A stretch of 64,000 nucleotides of DNA, from contig NZ_MTBA01000004.1 in NCBI RefSeq assembly GCF_002150805.1, positions 496,001 through 560,000 of the forward strand, given 5' to 3'. The position numbers and the translations under genes were made by a program. The DNA is from Oceanospirillum sanctuarii (GTDB lineage: Bacteria > Pseudomonadota > Gammaproteobacteria > Pseudomonadales > Halomonadaceae). Below the pieces are notes generated by a model, which saw nothing but the letters and a program-made list of their open reading frames with translations, was not told the origin of the DNA and ran no database searches. Of this stretch, positions 8,956-17,823 are shown piece after piece; position 1 is the stretch's first letter; each line of letters starts with the position of its first letter.

Positions 8956-9741
8956 CTACTTACCAGAAAAACGCGCCGGACGTTTAGCAATAAAAGCCTG
9001 CACACCTTCCTGCCCATCAGCCGTTTTACTTAATGCGGTGATAGTTTGAGCTTCAAGTTCCAGTTGAGTTTCCAGGGTAGCACTTTGAGCGCTATCCACC
9101 AGATTCTTCACCTGAGCGTAAGCCTGAGTAGGCCCTGCGGCCAGCATGCCAGCCAGTTCGCGTACCGTATCCTGCAAACGATCCGCAGGCACCACCCGAT
9201 TAACCAGCCCCCAATCCAGCGCGGTTTCCGCATCGAGAACCCGGTTGGTGATAAAGAACTCTTTTGCCCGACGCGGGCCAATCTGACGGCTCAGGTAATA
9301 AGAGGTGCTGCCATCCGGTGAAAAACCGATCTGAGTATAAGCACTGGTAAAACGTGCAGTATCTGCAGCGATCACCAGATCACAACAGGCCATAAGGCCA
9401 AGACCAGCACCGGCTGTCATACCATTGATCGCACCGATAACAGGCAATGGCAGACGGGAAAAACGTGAGATAGCACTGTGCAGATAGGTGGTCATATCCA
9501 TCAGCAGACGATCAACATTCTCAGGGTCGGCAGCAAAAGCCCCCACATCGCCACCCGCTGAGAAGGCTTTATCACCGGTTCCGGTAATGACTACGGCTCT
9601 CAGGGATTGATCACAAGCGCACTGATTGGCGACTTCCGATAAGCGCCGCATCACCTCCTCATCCATGGCATTAAAGGCGTGAGGTCGGTTCAGGGTAATC
9701 CAGGCAACATTGTCGATACATTCAAACAGTACAGCGCTCAT
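8956..9741 (-). CDS. Enoyl-CoA hydratase/isomerase family protein
   Basis: This is a crotonase-fold enzyme of 261 residues acting on acyl-CoA thioesters. Seen: WITLNRPHAFNAMDEEV at the N-terminus, AFSAGGDVGAFA (CoA/oxyanion loop, about 60-72), INGMTAGAGLGLMACCDLVIAAD (about 103-125) and a C-terminal FIAKRPARFSGK of the PaaG/crotonase type. At the position where typical hydratases have the catalytic Glu (FGQPE), this protein has YTQIGFSPDGS. It may therefore be an isomerase or another crotonase rather than a classical hydratase. A GGAG lies seven bases before the ATG. The substrate is unknown. Confidence 0.85.
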   Translation of the reverse strand: MSAVLFECIDNVAWITLNRPHAFNAMDEEVMRRLSEVANQCACDQSLRAVVITGTGDKAFSAGGDVGAFAADPENVDRLLMDMTTYLHSAISRFSRLPLPVIGAINGMTAGAGLGLMACCDLVIAADTARFTSAYTQIGFSPDGSTSYYLSRQIGPRRAKEFFITNRVLDAETALDWGLVNRVVPADRLQDTVRELAGMLAAGPTQAYAQVKNLVDSAQSATLETQLELEAQTITALSKTADGQEGVQAFIAKRPARFSGK

Positions 9742-9807
9742 AAAATTCTCCGTTTTGATCTTGTTATTATCTGGCTGGCAGCCAAAAGGGTCTCTGGCTC
9801 AGAATGC

Positions 9808-10017
9808 ATGTCTCTGAAAGACGGGGTAAAACAAGTGTTTGATACCCTGAGAATTTCACAGCCCGCTCTGGCTGTCAAAACTGACTTTGCGGTCAAATGG
9901 AATGAGTTCAAATCATCAGCGGTATTCGACCAAAATCAGGCACGGGCAGCGCTATTTTTTATTGGCAGTTTTATGGAAGATTTGTATGATCGCGCATCTT
10001 CAATTTGTGCGTGTTGA
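9808..10017 (+). CDS. Small ORF (69 aa) upstream of the ATP-grasp gene
   Basis: A 69-codon frame opens at an ATG (9808) and ends six bases before the proposed start of the ATP-grasp gene. The protein (MSLKDGVKQVFDTLRIS... to ...DLYDRASSICAC) is mixed helical in character and ends in Cys-Ala-Cys. I do not recognise it. There is no convincing ribosome-binding site. The next gene also lacks one, which would fit translational coupling. It could be a chance frame in the 280-base gap between divergent genes. Confidence 0.4.
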   Translation: MSLKDGVKQVFDTLRISQPALAVKTDFAVKWNEFKSSAVFDQNQARAALFFIGSFMEDLYDRASSICAC

Positions 10018-10022
10018 CCTGT

Positions 10023-10874
10023 ATGAAACTGATCTCGTTTGATGCTTTGCGTACGTTAAATTTTCCCTCCACGAACTACATAAAGCCCGATGCCTATCTG
10101 CAGCATGATGCGGATATCGAAGCTGCTGACTGGCTACTTTTCCCCGAATACTGGCAACTGAATGTGCTGCACTACGCCTATAAAAAGCGCATTTTCCCCT
10201 CCCCTGCCAGCTATGCGCTGGGGCACGATAAGGTCGAGATGACCCGGGCTTTTATGGCTGTTGCCCCTCAACATGTGCCTTTCACTCTGATCCACGGTAA
10301 TTCACCCGAGAAGGCCGATGAGATCTGGCAGAAAATGCCTCTGCCCTTTGTCGCTAAAATCCCGAAAAGCTCCATGGGCGAAGGGGTTTTTCTGATCGAA
10401 TCTCTGGCGGACTGGCACCAGTACTGCCTGAAAACCGATGTACTTTACGCACAGGAATATCTACCCATTGACCGGGATCTGCGTATTGTCGTGATCGGTG
10501 AAAAAGTGGTTGGCGGTTACTGGCGGGTGCAGTCCGATAACGGCTTCCACAACAATATCGCACGGGGCGGAATGCTACTGGAAGGCCCGCTGCCGGAATC
10601 CGCAGTTGAGCTGGTTCTGAAGCTGGCTCACAGTCTGGGCATCGATCACGCTGGTTTCGACATTGCAATGATCGACCACTACCCCTTTGTGCTGGAGTTT
10701 AACCGTATGTTTGGTACACAGGGCATCAACAAGATTATTGGTGATACCACACCTATGATTCTGGAATACCTTAATGCCGCGATGAAGGATGAAGACCAAC
10801 CCGAAGATCCGGATGATCCTAATGGCTCAACACCGAAAGGGCGTCGGATTCGAAAACCTGCTATTGCTGCCTGA
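10023..10874 (+). CDS. RimK-like ATP-grasp ligase
   Basis: This is a 283-residue ATP-grasp protein. Family ligases join a carboxylate to an amine or thiol using ATP. Visible marks are FVAKIPKSSMGEGVFLIE (the ATP-binding Lys and flexible loop, about 108-125), YAQEYLPIDRDLRIVVIGEKVVGGYWR (about 143-170), and FVLEFNRMFGTQG (the Mg-binding Glu and Asn, about 225-237). The order and spacing resemble RimK/glutathione-synthase-like enzymes. The last 30 residues are an acidic then basic tail. The frame is open from 10005, but the ATG at 10023 gives the better N-terminus MKLISFDALRTL. The substrate is unknown; the small ORF just upstream is a candidate partner. Confidence 0.78.
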   Translation: MKLISFDALRTLNFPSTNYIKPDAYLQHDADIEAADWLLFPEYWQLNVLHYAYKKRIFPSPASYALGHDKVEMTRAFMAVAPQHVPFTLIHGNSPEKADEIWQKMPLPFVAKIPKSSMGEGVFLIESLADWHQYCLKTDVLYAQEYLPIDRDLRIVVIGEKVVGGYWRVQSDNGFHNNIARGGMLLEGPLPESAVELVLKLAHSLGIDHAGFDIAMIDHYPFVLEFNRMFGTQGINKIIGDTTPMILEYLNAAMKDEDQPEDPDDPNGSTPKGRRIRKPAIAA

Positions 10875-10938
10875 CCTGAGACTTTAAAAGGGTTCTGAAA
10901 GCTCACGTAGAAAGTCATCCGACCAAAATACAGAAACG

Positions 10939-10966
10939 AAAACGCCCGATCAGTATCGGGCGTTTT
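10939..10966. terminator. Bidirectional terminator, ATP-grasp gene / fumarase gene
   Basis: A 12-bp perfect stem (AAAACGCCCGAT / ATCGGGCGTTTT) with a CAGT loop has a T-run on both strands. It lies between two convergent genes. Confidence 0.9.
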
Positions 10967-11028
10967 TAATGGCTTAACCGGATCAGCGGACTCTGATTGA
11001 ATTCGCTATAAACCGGTAAAACCTGAGA

Positions 11029-12546
11029 TTAAGCGCTTACGTTTTTCGCAGCGATAATCTCTTTCCACTTGGCAGGGCCAGTGTTGTGTACGGATTCACC
11101 GTTAGCGTCTACCGCTACGGTTACCGGCATATCTTTCACTTCAAACTCGTAGATCGCTTCCATACCCAGCTCAGGGAAAGCCAGAACTTCAGCGTGAGTG
11201 ATCGCTTTAGATACCAGGTAAGCAGCACCACCAACAGCCATCAGGTAAACCGCTTTGTTGTCCTTGATCGCGTCGATAGCGATAGGGCCGCGCTCAGACT
11301 TACCGATCATGCCCAGAAGGCCTGTGCTCTCGATAACCTGACGGGTGAACTTGTCCATACGGGTCGCGGTAGTCGGACCAGCAGGACCAACCACTTCGTC
11401 ACGCACCGGATCAACCGGGCCAACGTAGTAGATAAAGCGACCTTTCAGATCAACCGGCAGCTCTTCACCAGCGTTCAGCATCTCAACCATTTTCTTGTGA
11501 GCCGCATCACGACCGGTCAGCATTTTACCGTTCAGCAGAACAGTTTCGCCCGGCTTCCAGCTTTGTACGTCTTCCGGAGTCACTTCATCCAGATTCACGC
11601 GACGGGTGCTTTCACTGACTTCAAAGGTCACTTCCGGCCAGTCATTCAGATCCGGCGGAGTCTGCAGAGAAGGACCATTACCATCCAGCTCGAAGTGAGC
11701 GTGACGGGTTGCTGCACAGTTAGGAATCATGCAGATCGGCAGGGAGGCTGCGTGAGTCGGGTAGTCTTTGATCTTAACGTCCAGAACGGTAGTCAGACCG
11801 CCCAGACCCTGTGCACCAATACCCAGCTCGTTTACGGCATCCATGATTTCCAGGCGCAGCTCTTCAGCACGGTTTTGCGGGCCACGCTCACGCAGTTCGT
11901 GAATGTCGATCGGATCCATCAGGGATTCTTTCGCCATTACCGCAGCTTTCTCAGCAGTACCACCGATACCGATACCCAGCATGCCCGGCGGACACCAGCC
12001 AGCACCCATGGTAGGAACGGTTTTCTTAACCCACTCAACGATAGAATCAGATGGGTTCAGCATCACCATTTTGGATTTGTTTTCAGAGCCGCCGCCTTTT
12101 GCTGCAACCTGAACATCAACGGTGTTACCCGGTACGATTTCGTAGTGGATAACCGCTGGCGTGTTGTCTTTGGTGTTCTGACGCTTACCGGCAGGATCAG
12201 CCAGAATGGATGCGCGCAGTACGTTGTCAGGGTGGGTATAAGCACGACGAACGCCTTCGTTGATCATGTCTTCAAGGCTCATGTCGCCTTCCCACTGAAC
12301 CTGCATACCTACTTTAACGAATACGGTAACGATACCGGTATCCTGACAGATAGGGCGCTTACCTTCAGCACACATACGTGAGTTGATCAGGATTTGAGCC
12401 ATTGCGTCTTTAGCCGCAGGGTTTTCCTCTCTCAGGTACGCTTCGTGAACGGCCTGAATAAAATCTACCGGGTGGTAGTAGGAAATATACTGCAGCGCAT
12501 CGGCAACGCTTGCGATCATATCGTCTTGACGGATTACAGTCGTCAT
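11029..12546 (-). CDS. Class I fumarate hydratase ([4Fe-4S])
   Basis: This enzyme interconverts fumarate and malate in the TCA cycle. It is the iron-sulphur type of FumA/FumB, unrelated to the FumC superfamily. Three cluster cysteines are suggested by RPICQDTGIV (about residue 98), ICMIPNCAATRHAHFELDG (about 280-295) and the mid-region GAGWCPPGM. The C-terminal half shows VGPAGPTTATRMD and GLLGMIGKSERG of the beta-domain. The length of 505 residues is slightly under FumA (548). The ATG at 12544-12546 is chosen over an upstream in-frame start because GGAG lies about ten bases before it. It is separate from the main TCA block. Confidence 0.92.
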   Translation of the reverse strand: MTTVIRQDDMIASVADALQYISYYHPVDFIQAVHEAYLREENPAAKDAMAQILINSRMCAEGKRPICQDTGIVTVFVKVGMQVQWEGDMSLEDMINEGVRRAYTHPDNVLRASILADPAGKRQNTKDNTPAVIHYEIVPGNTVDVQVAAKGGGSENKSKMVMLNPSDSIVEWVKKTVPTMGAGWCPPGMLGIGIGGTAEKAAVMAKESLMDPIDIHELRERGPQNRAEELRLEIMDAVNELGIGAQGLGGLTTVLDVKIKDYPTHAASLPICMIPNCAATRHAHFELDGNGPSLQTPPDLNDWPEVTFEVSESTRRVNLDEVTPEDVQSWKPGETVLLNGKMLTGRDAAHKKMVEMLNAGEELPVDLKGRFIYYVGPVDPVRDEVVGPAGPTTATRMDKFTRQVIESTGLLGMIGKSERGPIAIDAIKDNKAVYLMAVGGAAYLVSKAITHAEVLAFPELGMEAIYEFEVKDMPVTVAVDANGESVHNTGPAKWKEIIAAKNVSA

Positions 12547-12732
12547 CTTCGGAGCATCTCCTATCACGGTCTGTGCTTGGCTCCGGCTGGCCGGAGTCTC
12601 GTTATTATCGAAGGCCTGTCACTGAGTCGTCACGTCACCGTCACCCTGCTTTGCTAAAACCGGTGCCTGCACGACACCTGAGACAAAGTAAGGGATGGCA
12701 CAACAGCCCTGCCAGTTCCTCTAAGTCGCGGG

Positions 12733-12738
12733 ATTATA
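12733..12738 (-). promoter_or_regulatory. Possible -10 box for the fumarase gene
   Basis: The minus strand reads TATAAT about 190 bases upstream of the fumarase ATG. No clean -35 hexamer stands at 16-18 bases, so the site is tentative. Apart from this, the 418-base gap 12547-12964 holds only a short TGAGG/CCTCA hairpin and no gene that I can support. Confidence 0.35.
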
Positions 12739-12964
12739 CACGATTTTCTCGGCTCAAGGCCTGTCTGTCGGGTCAACTTTAGACAAAGGCATAAGATTGC
12801 AGTAACAAAAAATCACATGAGGTTACCTCAGAACCACGGAAGATTTAGAGCTTTTAAACCAGACTATCGTCTAAAGATATATTTTTAATTTGCGTTTAAC
12901 CCATACCCCAATAAAACGCAGGCTCAAAAGGCCATCCCCCAACCTCTTAATTCGGTCTCACAGG

Positions 12965-14164
12965 ATGAAAACAACAAAATGCCCGGTGACCAGAGAACGT
13001 CACGAGCAGCGCCTGCGCATGAAGCGCTTGGGCATATCCGTGTTATCCCACGGCATGCTGCTTCTTATTTTGGCTCTTGCTTTGAGCCTGGATCTGCTGA
13101 CTGATTTTAGTCTGGTAAGTTTTACGCTTTTTACGCTATCCGCTGTAATAACTCAGGGAGCCTTCTGGCTTCTGTTTCAGTCCGGAATCAACCTCAGGTT
13201 TAAAGATCCCTCTCTCACACTTTGGCAGATCAGTATTGCGGTCAGCTGGTTTAGCCTGCTGATTAGTCAACTACCGGAGATCCGTGGCAGCCTGACGCTG
13301 CTTTACATCATGGTGATGCTATTCGGCATCTTCCAGCTCTCCATGCTGGAGTTTGCCTTTGTCGGTTTGCTCAGTCTGGTCTGCTTTGGCGGTGTTATCG
13401 CTTCCGATCTTTATCTGAGACCGGACGAAGTCAATCTGAAGCTCAGCCTGATGCAATGGCTGATACTGGCTTCAGCCCAAACCTGGATCGCTCTGTTTGG
13501 CAGCTATGTCCGGCGATTAAGTGAACGACTTAAGAAACAGCGCCATGTTCTGCAGCACAGTAATCACAAGATGCAGCGTGCCAATGAAGAGTTAGAGCAG
13601 GCGATGGAACAGTTGGATGAAATCGCTGGCACCGATGAACTGACCGGCATTCTGAATCGCCGCCGCTTCTTTGAAGAGTGTCGTTTACGTCTGGAAAATA
13701 CCGATCAGTATCAGGCATCAGCACTTTGTATGATCGATCTGGATCACTTTAAGAAAGTGAATGATCGCTACGGACATCAGGCGGGTGATCTGGTGCTGGA
13801 GCGCTTTTGTCAGGTGACACGGGAATGTCTTCGTGGCAGTGACCTGTTTGGTCGTTACGGGGGCGAAGAGTTTATTCTGCTTCTGCCGCAAACCAATCAG
13901 GACAGTGGTGTACAGATCGCAGAACGCATCCGCCTTGCTTTTGAACAGTTCAGTTTTGATGAGATTGAACCCGGCTTACGAATGAGTGCATCAATTGGTG
14001 TGACACTGCACCGATGGGGCGAAACGCTTGAGGAAACACTGAAGCGGGCTGATCAAGCACTCTATCAGGCTAAAAGCTCAGGAAGAAACCAGACGGTTTA
14101 TATCTCAGGGGCCAGAAGCATAAACCGGGCTTTAACCGGCTCACGAAAAGTCTCGCGGGAATAA
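12965..14164 (+). CDS. Membrane diguanylate cyclase (GGDEF)
   Basis: This is predicted to make cyclic di-GMP from two GTP. About six hydrophobic segments fill residues 18-185, followed by a short coiled coil (KMQRANEELEQAMEQLDEIAG). The GGDEF domain has TDELTGILNRRRFFEE, IDLDHFKKVNDRYGHQAGD and the active-site loop RYGGEEF (about residue 300). An RGSD inhibitory site stands five residues before the loop, so product inhibition is likely. The frame is open from a TTG at 12890. The ATG at 12965 is the first reasonable start, but another ATG at about 13019 is possible. No extracellular sensory domain is evident. Confidence 0.9.
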   Translation: MKTTKCPVTRERHEQRLRMKRLGISVLSHGMLLLILALALSLDLLTDFSLVSFTLFTLSAVITQGAFWLLFQSGINLRFKDPSLTLWQISIAVSWFSLLISQLPEIRGSLTLLYIMVMLFGIFQLSMLEFAFVGLLSLVCFGGVIASDLYLRPDEVNLKLSLMQWLILASAQTWIALFGSYVRRLSERLKKQRHVLQHSNHKMQRANEELEQAMEQLDEIAGTDELTGILNRRRFFEECRLRLENTDQYQASALCMIDLDHFKKVNDRYGHQAGDLVLERFCQVTRECLRGSDLFGRYGGEEFILLLPQTNQDSGVQIAERIRLAFEQFSFDEIEPGLRMSASIGVTLHRWGETLEETLKRADQALYQAKSSGRNQTVYISGARSINRALTGSRKVSRE

Positions 14165-14195
14165 TCCTGATCGACGAAAGCATCACCAGAATGAT

Positions 14196-14225
14196 AAAAA
14201 AGGCCTGATTCAGTCAGGCCTTTTT
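14196..14225. terminator. Bidirectional terminator, diguanylate cyclase gene / cysQ
   Basis: The inverted repeat AAAAAGGCCTGA / TCAGGCCTTTTT with a TTCAG loop lies between the convergent cyclase gene and cysQ. It has A and T tracts usable on both strands. Confidence 0.9.
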
Positions 14226-14248
14226 GCATTAACGGGTATAGAGCCTGA

Positions 14249-15085
14249 TCAGTGCGTCGGCTCAACCAGCTCACTAAAGCGGCCACTCCACAAAAGATCA
14301 ACCTTCTGGCAAACGACAAATTCAGGATTCAGAAGATTCTCTTCCTGATTGTAACGAAGGGGCTTCAACTCGCCATCCAACACCTGACCGCCCGCCTGCT
14401 CAACCACTGCCTGAGCGGCAGCAGTATCCCACTCTCCGGTTGGGCCAAAGCGCACATAGAGATCGCTTTCTCCGGCGGCCACCAGACAGAGTTTTAATGA
14501 ACTGCCCATAGGCACATTACGGAACTTCGGCAGTACTTCGCTGAAGGCTTCCAATCGGGCTGCACCGTGAGAACGGCTCCCGACAATTCGCCAGCAGTCC
14601 GGCTGATAGTCAGCATCCAGTTTTAACAACACAGGCGCAGCATCGCCGTATTGGGCAAAAGCACCGACACCTTCAGCGCCGGTATAGAGCCAGTCTTTAA
14701 CTGGTGCGTACACGACACCCAGGACAGGTTTACCCTGCTTGATCAAAGCGATGTTAACGGTAAACTCACCATTGCGTTTCACAAACTCTTTGGTGCCGTC
14801 TAACGGATCAACCAGCCAGTAGCATTGCCAGCTTTGACGCTCTTGCCAAGAGATATCACCACTCTCTTCCGACAGTACAGGTATCTCAGGTGTTAGTCGT
14901 TTCAGCCCTTGCTCGATGCAATTATGGGACGCCAGATCCGCCCGGGTCAGCGGGCTGTTATCAGACTTGTATTCAACTCCCAGATCCTCTTCCTGATAGA
15001 CCGCCATAATGGCATCACCTGCTTTTCGGGACAGGGTCTCGATTTCAGGCAAGAGTTGCTTCAGATCCGGCGTAGTTGTCGTCAT
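14249..15085 (-). CDS. cysQ: 3'(2'),5'-bisphosphate nucleotidase CysQ
   Basis: CysQ removes the 3' phosphate of PAP, a by-product of sulphate assimilation, and so recycles AMP. The inositol-monophosphatase fold motifs are clear: LSEESGDI (metal-binding Glu-Glu), WLVDPLDGTKEF (the D-P-L-D-G-T metal site, about residues 90-101) and GPTGEWDTAAAQAVVEQAGG (the W-D-x-A-A motif, about 215). The length of 278 is slightly above E. coli CysQ (246). The Li-sensitive, Mg-dependent mechanism is known for the family. It lies upstream of nothing obviously sulphur-related; cysM is 38 kb away. Confidence 0.9.
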   Translation of the reverse strand: MTTTTPDLKQLLPEIETLSRKAGDAIMAVYQEEDLGVEYKSDNSPLTRADLASHNCIEQGLKRLTPEIPVLSEESGDISWQERQSWQCYWLVDPLDGTKEFVKRNGEFTVNIALIKQGKPVLGVVYAPVKDWLYTGAEGVGAFAQYGDAAPVLLKLDADYQPDCWRIVGSRSHGAARLEAFSEVLPKFRNVPMGSSLKLCLVAAGESDLYVRFGPTGEWDTAAAQAVVEQAGGQVLDGELKPLRYNQEENLLNPEFVVCQKVDLLWSGRFSELVEPTH

Positions 15086-15131
15086 GGCAAATCCTTAACT
15101 TTGAAAAGCTAATAACACTTAATAAAAGCGA

Positions 15132-16043
15132 TTAGATGGGGAATGGCAGCAGATAACTGAGTAGTAGCAGAATACCAAAAACCGCATGAAAACGTCCGGT
15201 TAAAGGTGTGATCATCAGGCGATCATTCGGTGCTGCTGTCAGAAGCTTTAATGGCGCTTTCAATGCCACAACACTGATAAGTACCAGTCCGGTGAAAGGC
15301 ATTACCTCAAACAGCCACAAACCTAGTACCGCCAGGTAAGCCAGCAACACCATTGTCCGGTAAAGCCAGATTGCAGACTGGTAGCCAATGCGAACCGTCA
15401 GGGTATTTTGACCGACAGCCTTATCGCTCTCAAAGTCACGAATCTCATTACTAAGCAGCAACAAAGATGTGAGAATACTGAGTGGAATCGCCTGCAAAAG
15501 ATCACTGATCCGGAAATCCCCTGTCATCACAAAGGAGGAACCCGCGATCATCAGAATCCCCATCATAAAGAAGACAACAGGCACACCAAGGCCACGATTC
15601 TTATAGTTGATCGGTTCCTGAGTATAAAAGTAAGCGCCTGCCAACCCGATTAAACAGAGCCAAAGCAGATCCAGCCCCCGTAAGGTGATCAGAAATAGCC
15701 CGATAACGGTTGCGATCAGAAAGCAGACGATTCCCAGCTGATAATTCCGGTCAATTGACTGAGCGATGGCACGCTTTTCAGACTCTGAGGCATTAGGAAA
15801 GCGCTGATCGAGCTCGCGAATATCCGAGTGATCATTGATCAGGTTGACTGCAAACTGCAGGAAAATACCGCCAGCCAGAATAGCCGTCGTAAAAAGAAAA
15901 GGGGCACTGCTCTCCTGCCAGCCAAGGATAATGCCCTGCAGGCAGGAAAGCACAGCAACCACTAAGGAAAATGGGCGGGCAGCCTTCAGCAACTGGTACT
16001 TTTCCGGGTTGCTGTGTCGGCTGCCAAGCGTTCGCGCTGTCAT
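15132..16043 (-). CDS. UbiA-family prenyltransferase, MenA-like
   Basis: This is an integral membrane protein of 303 residues with about eight to nine hydrophobic helices. The first Asp-rich motif reads NLINDHSD (about residue 88) and the second LLSNEIRDFESD (about 200), with YTQEPINYKNRGLGV between them. This combination matches 1,4-dihydroxy-2-naphthoate polyprenyltransferase (MenA) more than UbiA or heme-O synthase. MenA attaches the isoprenoid tail in menaquinone synthesis. No other men gene is in the window, so the substrate may differ. cysQ ends less than 50 bases after its stop region begins, on the same strand. Confidence 0.78.
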   Translation of the reverse strand: MTARTLGSRHSNPEKYQLLKAARPFSLVVAVLSCLQGIILGWQESSAPFLFTTAILAGGIFLQFAVNLINDHSDIRELDQRFPNASESEKRAIAQSIDRNYQLGIVCFLIATVIGLFLITLRGLDLLWLCLIGLAGAYFYTQEPINYKNRGLGVPVVFFMMGILMIAGSSFVMTGDFRISDLLQAIPLSILTSLLLLSNEIRDFESDKAVGQNTLTVRIGYQSAIWLYRTMVLLAYLAVLGLWLFEVMPFTGLVLISVVALKAPLKLLTAAPNDRLMITPLTGRFHAVFGILLLLSYLLPFPI

Positions 16044-16167
16044 GCTTTTTCCTTAGTCTCTGCTGTCTTTTTATGGCTTTCCAGAAGCCTGTGCCGGATT
16101 GAGTTTACCGGCAAAAACAGCAGAGGTCGGTTGCTTTTTGTTTCTGATTCAATGCCTTAAAAGCAGA

Positions 16168-17550
16168 TTACTTCAGGTCACGCATCAGAAGTGCGTATTC
16201 CAGATCCGCTTCGTTTAAGCCAGTACCATCCAACTCAAACTTAACAACATGACCGTTACCCGGAGCAACTTTCATATCTTCGCCTTTGCGGTTTTCCATC
16301 TGCTTCAGTTCGAAGCGACGGTTGCCACCCGGCAGCATCAGTTCAAGAGTGTCACCGGTTTCAAAGCGGTTCTTCACATCGATTTCCAGTACGTTACGCT
16401 GGGTATCGAAGCTCATCACTTCACCCACAAACTGCTGGTTAACACCGATGGAGTTACCTGTTTCGTAGTTTTGATATTCATCATGCACGTGACGACGGTA
16501 GAAACCTTCGGTATAGCCACGGTGCGCCATGTTTTCCAGCGTATCCATCAGACTCATATCGAACGGACGACCAGCAACAGCATCATCAATCGCTTTACGG
16601 TAAACCTGAGCAGTACGGGCAACGTAGTAGTGAGACTTGGTCCGGCCTTCAATTTTCAGGGAGTGAATGCCCATTTTGGTCAGACGCTCAACATGCTGTA
16701 CCGCACGCAGATCCTTGGAGTTCATGATGTAAGTGCCGTGCTCATCCTCATAAACCGGCATCAGCTCACCCGGACGGGAAGCTTCTTCGATCAGCGCAGA
16801 CAGACCCTGACTGTTTTCATCATGGTGCATTGCACCCGGAGAGGTTACCGCAGCATCCATAGATGGATCCCAGACGCCTGCGGATTGATCCACCTGAGAA
16901 ACAGGGATCAGATCACCGGTTGCATCAACCTGAGTCTGAACCGTGTTGTAGTTCCAACGACAAGCGTTGGTGCAGGTGCCCTGGTTCGGATCCCGGTGGT
17001 TGAAGTAACCGGACAGCAGGCAACGACCAGAATAAGCGATGCAGAGCGCACCGTGTACGAAGGTTTCCAGCTCCAGCTCCGGGCATTCGTTGCGGATATC
17101 TTCGATCTCTTCCAAAGACAGCTCTCGGGACAGAATAATGCGCTCAACACCCTGCTTGTGCCAGAACTTAGCGGCTGCAAAGTTCACCACGTTGGACTGA
17201 ACCGACAGGTGAATGGTTTGCTCCGGCCAACGCTCACGTACCATCATGATCAGACCCGGATCAGACATGATCAGTGCATCCGGTTTCATCTCGATGATAG
17301 GTGCCATATCGTCCAGATAAGTACGAACCTTGGCGTTGTGAGGCGCGATGTTACTGGCAACGTAGAATTGCTTGCCGCGATCGTGGGCGTACTGAATACC
17401 TTTTTCCAGGTTCTCCAGTTTGAAATCGTTGTTACGTACACGAAGGCTGTAACGGGGTTGTCCTGCGTAAACCGCATCTGCACCATAGGCAAATGCATAA
17501 CGCATGTTTTTGAAGGTACCCGCTGGGGAAAGAAGTTCAGGCTTAAACAT
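16168..17550 (-). CDS. trhP: tRNA 5-hydroxyuridine synthesis protein TrhP (YegQ), U32 family
   Basis: TrhP takes part in prephenate-dependent hydroxylation of U34 in certain tRNAs. It belongs to the U32 family, once thought to be peptidases. Motifs: ELLSPAGTFKNMRYAFAYGADAVY at the N-terminus, HLSVQSNVVN, the U32 signature ELETFVHGALCIAYSGRCLLS (about 165-185), and the cysteine run CTNACRW that is likely to hold an Fe-S cluster. KIEGRTKSHYYVART follows. The length of about 460 fits YegQ. The ATG at 17548-17550 is chosen because GAGG precedes it by seven bases. It is monocistronic. Confidence 0.9.
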   Translation of the reverse strand: MFKPELLSPAGTFKNMRYAFAYGADAVYAGQPRYSLRVRNNDFKLENLEKGIQYAHDRGKQFYVASNIAPHNAKVRTYLDDMAPIIEMKPDALIMSDPGLIMMVRERWPEQTIHLSVQSNVVNFAAAKFWHKQGVERIILSRELSLEEIEDIRNECPELELETFVHGALCIAYSGRCLLSGYFNHRDPNQGTCTNACRWNYNTVQTQVDATGDLIPVSQVDQSAGVWDPSMDAAVTSPGAMHHDENSQGLSALIEEASRPGELMPVYEDEHGTYIMNSKDLRAVQHVERLTKMGIHSLKIEGRTKSHYYVARTAQVYRKAIDDAVAGRPFDMSLMDTLENMAHRGYTEGFYRRHVHDEYQNYETGNSIGVNQQFVGEVMSFDTQRNVLEIDVKNRFETGDTLELMLPGGNRRFELKQMENRKGEDMKVAPGNGHVVKFELDGTGLNEADLEYALLMRDLK

Positions 17551-17823
17551 ATCAACCTCTTCGGTGTCTGGTTGCAGGCCAGATCCACCCTGTGAAGAAA
17601 ACGCGCACTGCAAGCGTAAAATCGAAAGCTGGCGATTCTACCACAGGCGTTATCAGACAACAGTCTAATCACCCTGTTTTTCATACCGGTTTAAAAGATA
17701 GGGAGAAACAACCGTCATATTCAGGCAACAAAAACGTAACCGAATCGAAACATTGATTTTATAGTCTGCTAATAACTTCGCATTAAACGATTAAGACTTG
17801 TCTGAACACTTAAGGAATTGACC

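Noticed and set aside
11086-12381. Long plus-strand open frame opposite the fumarase gene
   Set aside because: It is a shadow of the class I fumarase gene. Its protein has no recognisable domain, and the minus-strand frame carries clear catalytic motifs.
16249-17595. 448-codon plus-strand frame opposite trhP
   Set aside because: It is the antisense shadow of trhP, with no ribosome-binding site and low-complexity composition.
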